Assembly (NCBI GenBank): GCA_934454405.1
Contig: CAKSFN010000018.1
Coordinates: 1-39,152 of the forward strand
DNA length: 39,152 nt
Reading direction: 5' to 3'
DNA from: an uncultured Eubacteriales bacterium
Lineage (GTDB): Bacteria; Bacillota; Clostridia; Oscillospirales; UBA644
Shown here piece by piece: positions 18,101 to 25,375 of the stretch. The position numbers and the translations under genes were made by a program. A model generated the notes under the pieces. The model saw only the letters and a program-made list of their open reading frames with translations, had not been told where the DNA came from and did not search any database. Position 1 is the stretch's first letter; each line of letters opens with the position of its first letter.

Positions 18101-20513
18101 TGACGCGGTTTTCCGTGTTGACATTTCGCAGGGTCGCCCCTACGGCACCGATGTTACATGGCAGGTCAGCAAGGATGGTCAGACCATGGTTGATGTTACG
18201 GCAGAGGACGGCACGGTCAATGTGTACTCCGAAGTCATAGACGGGAATATCCGCTGGTACACAACCCTGACTGTCAGCAATGTATCGCAGGATATGAGCG
18301 GATATATGTACCGCTGTATCGTTAAAAATCAGCCTAATGACGAAAATTATAACGGTCTGCGCCGTTCCGAACACGCGACACTGACGGTCAAGTACAACTG
18401 CTCCGTTGACGGTCACATTTTTGATGAGGGAACTGTAACGCAGGAGCCGACCTGCACGAATTCAGGTGTCCGCGTATTTACTTGCTCCGCCTGCGGTTAT
18501 GTCGATAACAGAGTGCTTGCGCCGCTCGGACATGATTGGAAACCCGCAACCTGCAGATCTGTCAAAACTTGTCTTCGCGAGGGCTGCGGTATATCCGAGG
18601 GCAATTTCGATTACACGAACCATACGGGAGAGCCTGTCTGGAACTCCGACGAATGGGACGATGTTGACGGACATATCAGCAAATGGAGCTGCTGCGGCAT
18701 CATCGATTATATGTATGAACGACATACCTTTGAAAACGGCGTATGTCCTGTATGCGGATGTGTTTGCAATCACCGGTTCCGGAGACCTGCGACCTGCCAC
18801 ACGGAGGGCATATGCGATACCTGTGGGCTGAAAACCGAGGATATCAACCCGAATAATCACGACCTGTCGCTCGGCACCTTTACCCGCGACCGGAAAGACC
18901 CCACCTGCACAGAGGAGGGCTACACCGGTGACACCGTTTGCTGGGAGTGCCGCGGCGTCATCACCAAAGGCACCGTCATCCCTGCCAATGGACACAGTGA
19001 CAGCTGGCCGGCGACCTGCAAGGAGTCGGCGTACTGCTCCGACTGTCGGCAATGGTTCGGCGACAAAGACCCGAACAACCATGCGGAACCGTGGTCGGCG
19101 TATTATATCAAAAACGAAACCACCCACGAGCAGCATTGGAACTGCTGCGACATGGTGAATACCGAGCCGCACGATTTCGATGAGAACGGCGTCTGCAAGG
19201 TCTGCCATTACGGCTGCGAGCATACAGGAGGCACGGCAAACTGTATAGATCAGGCACTTTGTGATAAATGCGGCGAGCCTTACGGAGAAACGGACCCGAA
19301 CAACCACGAATATATCAGAGTGTATCCGGACAATGACGATACGCATACGGAAAGATGCGCATGCGGCAAGGTCATCTCGGGACCCGAGGCGCATAATTGG
19401 AAAAACAGCGAATGCACAATATGTTTCACACAACATCAAAACCATACGGCATCGGATATTATCGTTGACGAAGCGCCTGTCAACGGCAGAGCGGGGTGGG
19501 GACACAGAGATTGCACCGTCTGCGGTATGCTTCTTGAAGTCTGCGATTTTGCGGCTGTCAATGCCGAGAATTTCCATGTCGGACACAACTGTTCTTTCGG
19601 TAACGATCTTTCGATGTTGTATGCTGTTTTGAAATCGGATTTGGACGGCTGTACGGATATCCGCCTTGTGGTGAAAAAAGAAAAATATAGCGGCAATACC
19701 CTTGCGGAAACCGTTACCGAAACTCTTTATCCCACGGAATACATCATAAACGGAGTGGTTTATTATCGCTTTGATTACCGAGGTGTCACAGCCAAAGAAA
19801 TGGGAGATATATTGACGGCGGAACTTGCGTTTACCCGCGACGGTGTTGAATACAGCGGAGAAGTCGATACTTACAGTCTGAAAGCGTACGCGATGGAAAG
19901 ACTTGAAAAGTCCGATAATGCCGTGTTTAAGTCTCTGCTTGTCGATCTTCTCAATTACGGCGCGACGGCGCAGACCTATTTCGGATACCGAACCGATTCT
20001 CTTGTAAACGCAGATCTTTCCGAAGCGCAAAAAGCTCTTGCGACACAGAATTACGCCGCATTGAATGTCTCGGTTGACAGCGGTGACGATAATGAGTATC
20101 CTGTATCTATCACGGGAAAGAACGTTCTCTTTGATGATCGGATAAAGCTTTTGATAGCAACGGATATCGGGCAGGACGGGGATCTTGACGGAATATCGTT
20201 GAGAATCCGTTACAAGGATTATCGCGGACGGGACACGGAGAAGTTTATAAGCGGTTCTGATTTCAGTTATCGAAGTGACGTAAACGGTTATACAGCCTGC
20301 TTTGACGGTCTGAAAGCGTCCGAACTTCGTACCGAGTCGGAACTTGTCATAATAAAAGACGGCGTAGAGATCAGTGCCACTGTGAGATACGGCTTTGATA
20401 CTTATGCTGACAACTGTATGACAAATTCGACAAATGAGAATTTTAAGGAACTTCTTAAAATGACTTTGATATATTCCGACAGCGCAAAGGCTTACTTTTC
20501 GGTAACAAAATAA
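15159..20513 (+). CDS. Giant secreted mosaic surface protein (beta-helix, Ig-like, Cys-rich modules)
   Basis: A 1784-residue exported protein, start supported by AGGAGG. Residues 1-28 are a signal peptide cut after VSA. Residues 29 to about 560 begin YNLWVGGERVT and look like a beta-helix or carbohydrate-binding region (repeated LTLKGN, VNIEGDG, LEINGAYGSG strands). Four Ig-like modules follow near 678, 790, 905 and 1000, each with a W-x-x-S-x-D-G core (for example KWELSRDGGSSWE). Residues 1080-1465 hold repeated Cys/His modules (CxxCG, with PNNH recurring three times) that may bind metal. The last ~320 residues are a separate domain (near KSLLVDLLNYGATAQTYFGY). No LPxTG, dockerin or SLH motif is visible, so the mode of cell attachment is unknown. 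Codon use shifts along the gene: the first ~2.3 kb favours CTG, GCC and ATC, the end looks native. An adhesin or glycan-binding role is inference. Confidence 0.8.
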   Translation: MKKRLIIILTAVTVAVISVVLFAVNVSATPTFYNLWVGGERVTSDNLSGDGWKYEPDTNTLVLNGFGIATWGYNVGKDPLGHYPSKINLFAIIYAEGMDLTIRTEGEESCIGDPVFANRSYEKSNRAYTGIYNRNGKVTITGNAKLTVGANHRGIFCGNSGDLTFDNARDVYVITYGGDTLRAGNLTLKGNSRVNASAGHGGAGATNFNISATSTIKIYDNSFLGSEYELGADCDKDYSGIRCRDLLKGAIYVYGGELKSKVYPVDYDLGGHTLYAIDATSVNIEGDGVVDGVIYNWYDSNEYHNNAVVYGSSDGSGRGRVKFNGPGILRLQMVVKKPDGSSKTQQLRPDAISFAKNLLYRTDTTGDCREEITAYTCDGIFLSSKGVFQYWSYSEKNLYPTHYGEYYGSVDLKSDALNLKDVVTKTPSVSRLVVTENCTNMVNPDVSDGLEIPEMTVKSGATLTLKFDKDRDYTFTNPIYLEGGTLEINGAYGSGIIKGLDVRGNGTVIFGRGTVSGNVENTVRTVMYNQLGAGGNIDIPDYGNAVDQDGNTVHKFAYKAETAYDYFHRACIIREVEERDFLSVDGKFHNAENGDKMLYLWTDSADRPHRIEAYPNTDSYKNGQPLSLKYGTNIFAPGTPFTLKEDGVFVAKAGDDVVLSPLAGGNPTDLQKSFVSYVKWYVSRDGGKTFELVQRTQGPTADNTDGPYASKTIRFEYVLPEITEAQNGYIYRCEVCYWDVDTWDRTSYYHDATLYVDTPQLKEPDRYVDGQPARFEMTHGTTLDGVTFKYKWELSRDGGSSWETVQDGDSAVYETAAVTDAMEGWQIRVVYSIYEGGKKLSEGTTDPATIDTIGKAPVITKHPKSVVHRLTEVLEDLFPPDPDKVIIAIDTYYAFSVEAEGEDLHYQWQRSKDNGRTFEDLPDENEARTKGWYKVAAGTTFQYRCIVYNDFGSVISNAATTRTLYPPTVSKPQDLTVLEHNDAVFRVDISQGRPYGTDVTWQVSKDGQTMVDVTAEDGTVNVYSEVIDGNIRWYTTLTVSNVSQDMSGYMYRCIVKNQPNDENYNGLRRSEHATLTVKYNCSVDGHIFDEGTVTQEPTCTNSGVRVFTCSACGYVDNRVLAPLGHDWKPATCRSVKTCLREGCGISEGNFDYTNHTGEPVWNSDEWDDVDGHISKWSCCGIIDYMYERHTFENGVCPVCGCVCNHRFRRPATCHTEGICDTCGLKTEDINPNNHDLSLGTFTRDRKDPTCTEEGYTGDTVCWECRGVITKGTVIPANGHSDSWPATCKESAYCSDCRQWFGDKDPNNHAEPWSAYYIKNETTHEQHWNCCDMVNTEPHDFDENGVCKVCHYGCEHTGGTANCIDQALCDKCGEPYGETDPNNHEYIRVYPDNDDTHTERCACGKVISGPEAHNWKNSECTICFTQHQNHTASDIIVDEAPVNGRAGWGHRDCTVCGMLLEVCDFAAVNAENFHVGHNCSFGNDLSMLYAVLKSDLDGCTDIRLVVKKEKYSGNTLAETVTETLYPTEYIINGVVYYRFDYRGVTAKEMGDILTAELAFTRDGVEYSGEVDTYSLKAYAMERLEKSDNAVFKSLLVDLLNYGATAQTYFGYRTDSLVNADLSEAQKALATQNYAALNVSVDSGDDNEYPVSITGKNVLFDDRIKLLIATDIGQDGDLDGISLRIRYKDYRGRDTEKFISGSDFSYRSDVNGYTACFDGLKASELRTESELVIIKDGVEISATVRYGFDTYADNCMTNSTNENFKELLKMTLIYSDSAKAYFSVTK

Positions 20514-20534
20514 TTTGAACGGAGGTAAAAATAT

Positions 20535-20651
20535 ATGAAAGATATTTACGAGGAACCCAAAATCATAATTATTGATTGCGGTTCTTGCGATATCATTACT
20601 ACATCTGAAACGAGCACGGATAATGAAAATATAGGAGAATGGGATTTTTAG
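20535..20651 (+). CDS. Small peptide (38 aa) with CGSC and IITTS motifs
   Basis: ATG at 20535, preceded by ACGGAGG at a good distance, opens a 38-codon frame ending TAG at 20651. The peptide begins MKDIYEEPKIIIIDCGSC, continues DIITTS, and ends in an acidic stretch with a terminal EWDF. It lies 21 bases after the giant surface protein and in the same direction. Short peptides of the form Y-E-x-P … D-[IV]-I-x-T-S with a polar tail recur in Clostridia, in my memory often beside large secreted proteins, but I know no assigned function. No peptide-modifying enzyme or dedicated exporter is near, so a modified peptide is not supported. No signal sequence is visible. Confidence 0.7.
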   Translation: MKDIYEEPKIIIIDCGSCDIITTSETSTDNENIGEWDF

Positions 20652-20672
20652 GTCAAAAGGAAAAATTTTGAC
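20652..20672 (+). terminator. Weak hairpin after the small peptide gene
   Basis: GTCAAAA (20652-20658) pairs with TTTTGAC (20666-20672) around a 7-base loop. Only a broken T-rich stretch follows. It may weakly end the tetR-surface protein-peptide transcript before the larger composite hairpin at 20,715. Confidence 0.35.
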
Positions 20673-20714
20673 AAAGGTTTTCTCTATTTAATTCCCCGAA
20701 AAAGAACAATATAA

Positions 20715-20796
20715 CGGGCTGCAAAAAAGAAGTGCACCCCAAAAGTTAGACGCTTTTGGGGTGCACTTCAAAAAACGCAAGTTTTTTTACAGCCCC
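20715..20796. repeat. Dispersed hairpin repeat, copy 2, interrupted by an IS3-end-like palindrome
   Basis: The outer arms GGGCTGCAAAAAA (20716-20728) and TTTTTTTACAGCCCC (20782-20796) match copies 1 and 3. Inside, 20729-20769 is a perfect 17-base stem with a 7-base loop, reading GAAGTGCACCCCAAAAGTTA from the left. That resembles the terminal inverted repeat of IS3-family (IS150 group) insertion sequences, here joined head to head with no transposase. A-runs border it on both sides, consistent with a short target duplication. The whole can also fold as one large terminator-like structure. Confidence 0.65.
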
Positions 20797-20826
20797 ATTT
20801 GCGGATCTGAAATTGTTTTGACCGCC

Positions 20827-20855
20827 TTGACGGATTTTTTCGGATGTGTTATAAT
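20827..20855 (+). promoter_or_regulatory. Two-component operon promoter
   Basis: TTGACG (20827-20832), 17 bases, TATAAT (20850-20855), 42 bases before the response regulator ATG. Confidence 0.75.
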
Positions 20856-20896
20856 TACGGCGAGGTATATTCAGCACGCAAAAAGGGGATTTTTCA

Positions 20897-21571
20897 ATGT
20901 TTCATATTCTTGTCGTTGACGACGACAAAAACACGAGAAAACTTATCGAAGCGGTTTTGATAAGGGAAAATTTTACCGTTTCAACTGCGGAAAACGGAAA
21001 AGACGCGCTTGAAAAGCTCGACGGGGAGCATATTGACCTCGTCGTGCTTGACGTTATGATGCCCGAAATGGACGGATATGAATTTACCGAAACGCTCCGC
21101 GAAGCGGAAAACGACATTCCCATACTTATGGTTTCCGCCAAGCAGCTTCCGACGGACAAGCACAAGGGCTTTCTCGTCGGAACGGACGACTATATAACGA
21201 AGCCCATCGACGAAGAGGAGATGCTTCTCCGCATCAAAGCGCTGCTGCGCCGCGCAAAAATCGTGAGCGAGCGGCGCATAGTTGTGGGCGACGTTGTTCT
21301 TGATTACGACGCGTTGACCGTTACGGGACACGGAACCGTTCAAGAACTGCCGCAGAAGGAGTTTTTATTGCTTTACAAGCTGCTTTCGTATCCCGGAAAA
21401 ATATTTACCCGTATACAGCTTATGGACGAGATATGGGGTATGGAGTCGGACAGCGGCTGGGAAACGGTAACGGTGCATATAGGAAGACTTCGGAAGCGTT
21501 TCGAGGGGTGGAACGAGTTTGAGATAGAGTCCGTTCGAGGGCTCGGTTACAAGGCGGTGAAAAAGGTATGA
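20897..21571 (+). CDS. OmpR/PhoB-type response regulator
   Basis: A 224-residue transcription regulator. The receiver domain (1-115) has the acidic pair in VVDDD, phosphoacceptor Asp52 (VVLDVMMPEMDG), Ser80 and Lys102 (DYITKP). The winged-helix output domain (130-224) has the typical VTVHIGRLRKRF recognition helix and ends RGLGYK. AAGGGG lies upstream of the ATG. Its stop overlaps the histidine kinase start (ATGA), so the two are a cognate pair. The sequence does not show which genes it controls; the nearest candidates are its own operon and the upstream surface protein. Confidence 0.93.
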   Translation: MFHILVVDDDKNTRKLIEAVLIRENFTVSTAENGKDALEKLDGEHIDLVVLDVMMPEMDGYEFTETLREAENDIPILMVSAKQLPTDKHKGFLVGTDDYITKPIDEEEMLLRIKALLRRAKIVSERRIVVGDVVLDYDALTVTGHGTVQELPQKEFLLLYKLLSYPGKIFTRIQLMDEIWGMESDSGWETVTVHIGRLRKRFEGWNEFEIESVRGLGYKAVKKV

Positions 21572-22689
21572 GCGAAAAGAAAAAGGGCGTCTTTCGGGAC
21601 GGAAAAACGAAAGGCGTTTCGTGGAACGGAAAGCTGAAAGACCATACTTCGCGCTTTTCGCTGACCTCGATGTTCGCGGGCGCGGCGTTTGCCATTCTGC
21701 TTGCGGCTCTGCTTATCGTCGGCGCCGCGGCGCTGATACTTGTCAATACGGGCGCGCTGAGCATAGGAGAAGACGGACTTCTGACATTCAATCAGTTTAT
21801 GGGCTTGATGGCTCTTGTGCTGATTGTTTTCGGCATAGCCTTTTCATTCATTTTCGGCAGACTGTTTATGAAGCCCATAAACACCATAATCAATATGATG
21901 AACAGGCTTGCGACGGGCGAGTATAAATCCAGAATTGAATTTGACGGGATTCTCGCGAAAAACCCGAGCGTAAAAGAAATGACGGAAAGTATAAATAAAA
22001 TGGCGGAGGAGCTTGAAAACACGGAGGTTCTCCGCTCCGATTTCGTAAACAATTTTTCTCACGAGTTCAAAACGCCGATAGTCTCAATCGCGGGCTTCGC
22101 AAAGCTTTTGAAAACGGAAAGCCTGACGGATGCTCAGCGCGGAGAATATCTTGATATCATTGAGGAAGAATCTCTCCGTCTTTCCTCCATGGCAACGAAT
22201 GTTTTGAATCTGACAAGGGTTGAAAACCAAACGATTCTGACAGATGTTTCAACTTTTAATATTTCGGAACAGATCAGGACGTGCATACTTATTCTTGAGG
22301 ACAAATGGACTGCGAAAAAACTTGATATACAACTTGATTTTGATGAGTTCGACGTTGTCGGCAGCGAAGAACTGCTTCGGCAGGTATGGCTGAATCTGCT
22401 TGACAACGCAGTCAAGTTCACTCCGTCGGGCGGCACGGTCTCTGTTCGCATAAGATCCGGGGAAAAGAGTATTTCCGTCGAGGTCGCAAACACGGGCAGC
22501 GCAATTCCCGAAAAGGACAGAGAGCGGATATTTGCAAAGTTTTATCAGTGCGACAAATCGCATTCAACGCAGGGCAACGGCGTCGGACTTGCGGTCGTAA
22601 AACGCATAGCGGAGCTCCATTCCGGCGCTGTGACCGTCGATTGCGCAAACGGGTTTACGGTCTTCACCGTCATACTGCCCCAGAATTAA
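21568..22689 (+). CDS. Sensor histidine kinase, HAMP type
   Basis: Membrane sensor partner of the response regulator. The 373-residue protein has two membrane helices (about 31-58 and 72-98) separated by only a dozen residues, so there is almost no extracellular sensing domain. HAMP follows (98-150), then the H-box with His165 (NFSHEFKTPI), N-box Asn280 (NLLDNAVKFTPSGG) and the G-box GNGVGLAVVKRI. The short external loop suggests sensing within the membrane or through a partner protein, as in bacitracin- or envelope-stress sensors; this is inference. It is directly followed by hairpin repeat copy 3. Confidence 0.92.
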   Translation: MSEKKKGVFRDGKTKGVSWNGKLKDHTSRFSLTSMFAGAAFAILLAALLIVGAAALILVNTGALSIGEDGLLTFNQFMGLMALVLIVFGIAFSFIFGRLFMKPINTIINMMNRLATGEYKSRIEFDGILAKNPSVKEMTESINKMAEELENTEVLRSDFVNNFSHEFKTPIVSIAGFAKLLKTESLTDAQRGEYLDIIEEESLRLSSMATNVLNLTRVENQTILTDVSTFNISEQIRTCILILEDKWTAKKLDIQLDFDEFDVVGSEELLRQVWLNLLDNAVKFTPSGGTVSVRIRSGEKSISVEVANTGSAIPEKDRERIFAKFYQCDKSHSTQGNGVGLAVVKRIAELHSGAVTVDCANGFTVFTVILPQN

Positions 22690-22708
22690 CAGATTTTTTT
22701 CTATCCCC

Positions 22709-22748
22709 AAGGGAGCTGTAAAAAACGCAGGTTTTTTACAGCTCCCTT
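22709..22748. terminator. Dispersed hairpin repeat, copy 3 (terminator of the two-component operon)
   Basis: A perfect stem of 16 bases (22711-22726 with 22731-22746), extendable by two A-T pairs, and a 4-base loop, beginning 20 bases after the kinase stop. The flank TTTTTTTCTATCCCCAAG matches copy 1. Position right behind the operon makes it a natural terminator. Confidence 0.75.
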
Positions 22749-22832
22749 TCAGTTTCGTTTCAGTTTAGATTTTAATGTTAATATATATTTTGTAATATGT
22801 CGAATTATGTCGAAAATTTCGGAGGTATTGAA

Positions 22833-23726
22833 ATGAAACAGGTGAAAATCATCACGGATTCATGCTCGGATCTGACACCCGACCTTATGGCGAAATATGA
22901 TATCGATTATGCGCAGATGAATACCGTTCTCGACGGAAAAACGTCTCCCGCGTCGCTTGCGTGGACAGACGGCGAGGTTCACGAATTTTATGAAATCATG
23001 CGCTCCGGCAGACGTATAACCACCACGCAGGTTCCCGTTGAGGAGTTTAACAGGGTATTTGCGAAATATCTCGAAGAGGGACAGGATATTGTTTATATTG
23101 CCTGTTCGTCAAAGCAGTCAGGTTCAGTCAACACGGCGCACGTTCTTGCCGAAAAGCTGATGAAGGAGCATCCCGGGAGAAAAATCTTCTGCATCGATTC
23201 TCTGAACGCTTCCATGGGCGAGGGCATGCTTGCGATAGAGGCCGCGCGCCTTGCGGAAAAGGGAATGTCCGCAGAGGAAATAAACGAAAAAGTTACGGGA
23301 ATGAGAAAGATTGTAAACGAGTATTGCACGGTTCATTCTCTCGACGCGCTTCGTCGGGCGGGCAGAGTTAAAGCAACGTCCGCGTTTTTCGGAAATCTTA
23401 TGGGAGTTAAGCCTATAATCATCGCCGACGCCGTGGGCGCGCAGTCTGCGTTCAAGAAGGTCAAGGGCAGACAGAATTCGTTCAAAGAGATAGTTTCTCT
23501 TCTCAAAGAGTCGATAATCGATCCCGAAAATCAAACGGTCTATATATTGCACGCCGACTGCTCCGCGGGAGAAGTCGAACAGCTGAAGAGCCTCGTTCTC
23601 TCCGAAATTCCATGTAAAGACGTTTATATAGGCTACATCGGTCCGATTATAGGCGCTTCGATAGGCCCCGACGCGGTCGCGATATTCGGGCTTGGAAAAG
23701 AAGTTACATATAAGTTGGGAGATTGA
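22833..23726 (+). CDS. fakB: DegV-family fatty-acid-binding protein (FakB)
   Basis: Holds a fatty acid while FakA phosphorylates it to acyl-phosphate. The 297-residue DegV fold shows IITDSCSDLTPDL at the start, RITTTQVPVEEF, ACSSKQSGSVNTA and the late GPIIGASIGPDAVAIFGLG segment. The ATG at 22833 has GGAGG eight to twelve bases upstream; a longer frame from 22797 covers that site and is rejected. It is adjacent (one base) to fakA and in the same operon as plsY, which supports the FakB assignment over an uncharacterised DegV. No clear promoter was found between the hairpin at 22,748 and the start, only a very AT-rich stretch. Confidence 0.87.
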   Translation: MKQVKIITDSCSDLTPDLMAKYDIDYAQMNTVLDGKTSPASLAWTDGEVHEFYEIMRSGRRITTTQVPVEEFNRVFAKYLEEGQDIVYIACSSKQSGSVNTAHVLAEKLMKEHPGRKIFCIDSLNASMGEGMLAIEAARLAEKGMSAEEINEKVTGMRKIVNEYCTVHSLDALRRAGRVKATSAFFGNLMGVKPIIIADAVGAQSAFKKVKGRQNSFKEIVSLLKESIIDPENQTVYILHADCSAGEVEQLKSLVLSEIPCKDVYIGYIGPIIGASIGPDAVAIFGLGKEVTYKLGD

Positions 23727-23727
23727 A

Positions 23728-25362
23728 ATGAACACGAAGACGGCAGACGCTCTTCTCTACAAAAAAATGATTGAGGCGGGCGCGGCAAATCTGAAAGCGC
23801 ACGCCGCCGAGGTGAACGACCTGAACGTGTTTCCGATACCGGACGGCGACACCGGCGACAATATGCTTTTGACCGTTCTCGGCGGAACGGAAGCCGAGGA
23901 GGCGCAATCTCTCGGAAAAACGGCAAGAAATATTGCGGACGGAATGCTTCTTTCGGCAAGAGGAAACTCCGGTGTTATTCTTTCGCAGTTTTTCGACGGC
24001 ATAGCGGCAGGACTTAATGATGTCGAAACCGCCGACGCGGAAAAAATCGGGGAAGCGATGAACGAGGGCGTAAAGCACGCTTACGCCGCGGTTATGGAAC
24101 CGACGGAGGGAACAATTCTGACGGTTGCGAGAGAGTCCGCGGACGCGGCGGGACATCTTTCCGCGCAGACCGTCGAGGAATATTTCGACGGATTTCTGGC
24201 GGAGGCGAAGGCGTCTTTAATGCGAACCCCCGACCTGCTCGACGTTCTTAAACAGGCCGGCGTGGTCGATTCCGGCGGCGCGGGTCTTGTTTGCATAGTT
24301 GAGGGAATGAGGCGCGCGCTCGATGAGGATTTTGAGGTTTCTTTTGATTCCGTTTTGAAAAACGGAGCCGAAAAGCTCGATCTCGGAAAATTCGATGAGA
24401 ACAGCGTTCTCGAATTCGGCTACTGCACCGAACTCCTGCTTCGTCTGCAAACTGCGAAGACCGACGTTGACGGCTTTGATGTTTCCGTTATAACGGATTA
24501 TCTTCAGAATATAGGCAATTCCATTGTCGCTTTCAAAACGGGGAGCATAGTTAAAATCCACGTTCACACGATGACTCCCGACAAGGTTCTCTGTTTTTGT
24601 CGGAATTTCGGCGAGTTTTTGACCGTAAAGATCGAAAATATGTCTTTGCAGCACAATAATACGGAAGCTTTCGGCGCTGTTGAAAGACCGAAAGAGCACA
24701 AGAAATACGGTGTTGTGACCGTTGCGTGCGGGGACGGGATCAGACAGATGATGCTTGACCTCGGCGCTGATGAAGTCGTAAACGGCGGACAGAGCATGAA
24801 CCCGTCGGCAAAAGATTTTCTCGATGCTTTCGAACGCGTAAACGCCGACATTATATTTGTTCTTCCGAATAACGGAAATGTCATTCTTGCGGCGAAACAG
24901 GCGGCGAAAATGTACGAAAAAGCGGATGTTCGCGTTATTGAAAGCAAAACGCTCGGCGAGGGGCATGCCGCCCTGACAATGCTTAACACGGAGCTTGATA
25001 CGCCCGAGGAAGTCGCGGCAGAACTTTACGACGCCATGCAAAATGTTACGACCGCGGCTGTTTCGACCTGCTCCAGAGACACGGAAAGCAACGGGCTTGA
25101 CCTTTACAAAGGCGAATATATCGGATTTGTGGGTGACCGCGTTCTGTCCGCGGATAACGACAGGGTGGATACGGCGAAAAGGCTCATAGACGGAATAGAT
25201 TTCACCGACAGAGAGATATGTATTCTCATTTGCGGCAAAGACTCCGATGCAGTGGAGACGGAAGAAATAAAGAATTATCTTTCCTCAAAGCATTCCGCGT
25301 GCGAGATATATGTTATCGACGGTGAACAGGATATTTATCATTATATAATGATAGTCGAATAA
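23728..25362 (+). CDS. fakA: Fatty acid kinase FakA (DAK2 domain)
   Basis: Transfers phosphate from ATP to FakB-bound fatty acid, giving acyl-phosphate for phospholipid synthesis. The 544-residue protein has an N-terminal DAK2 kinase domain (about 8-200) with NVFPIPDGDTGDNM as Mg/ATP site and SARGNSGVILSQFFDG. A middle domain follows, with a C-terminal DegV-like FakB-binding part (from about 320, containing VTVACGDGI and FVLPNNGNVILAA). The ATG at 23728 with GGGAG is preferred to 23692, which lies inside fakB. plsY starts 13 bases after its stop. Confidence 0.92.
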   Translation: MNTKTADALLYKKMIEAGAANLKAHAAEVNDLNVFPIPDGDTGDNMLLTVLGGTEAEEAQSLGKTARNIADGMLLSARGNSGVILSQFFDGIAAGLNDVETADAEKIGEAMNEGVKHAYAAVMEPTEGTILTVARESADAAGHLSAQTVEEYFDGFLAEAKASLMRTPDLLDVLKQAGVVDSGGAGLVCIVEGMRRALDEDFEVSFDSVLKNGAEKLDLGKFDENSVLEFGYCTELLLRLQTAKTDVDGFDVSVITDYLQNIGNSIVAFKTGSIVKIHVHTMTPDKVLCFCRNFGEFLTVKIENMSLQHNNTEAFGAVERPKEHKKYGVVTVACGDGIRQMMLDLGADEVVNGGQSMNPSAKDFLDAFERVNADIIFVLPNNGNVILAAKQAAKMYEKADVRVIESKTLGEGHAALTMLNTELDTPEEVAAELYDAMQNVTTAAVSTCSRDTESNGLDLYKGEYIGFVGDRVLSADNDRVDTAKRLIDGIDFTDREICILICGKDSDAVETEEIKNYLSSKHSACEIYVIDGEQDIYHYIMIVE

Positions 25363-25375
25363 GAGGAACAGGAAA

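Noticed and set aside
18462..20030. A 522-codon minus-strand frame opposite the surface protein
   Set aside because: Antisense to a gene with signal peptide and recognisable domains; no ribosome binding site or known motif on the minus strand.
20535..20651. RiPP precursor (lanthipeptide or sactipeptide)
   Set aside because: Two Cys and several Thr/Ser are suggestive, but no LanM/LanB, radical SAM maturase, leader protease or dedicated exporter is adjacent; the ABC exporter is 12 kb away in another unit.
14569..20651. tetR-surface protein-peptide as a defence or toxin-antitoxin system
   Set aside because: The large protein has a signal peptide and structural repeats with no toxin domain, and the peptide has no antitoxin features.
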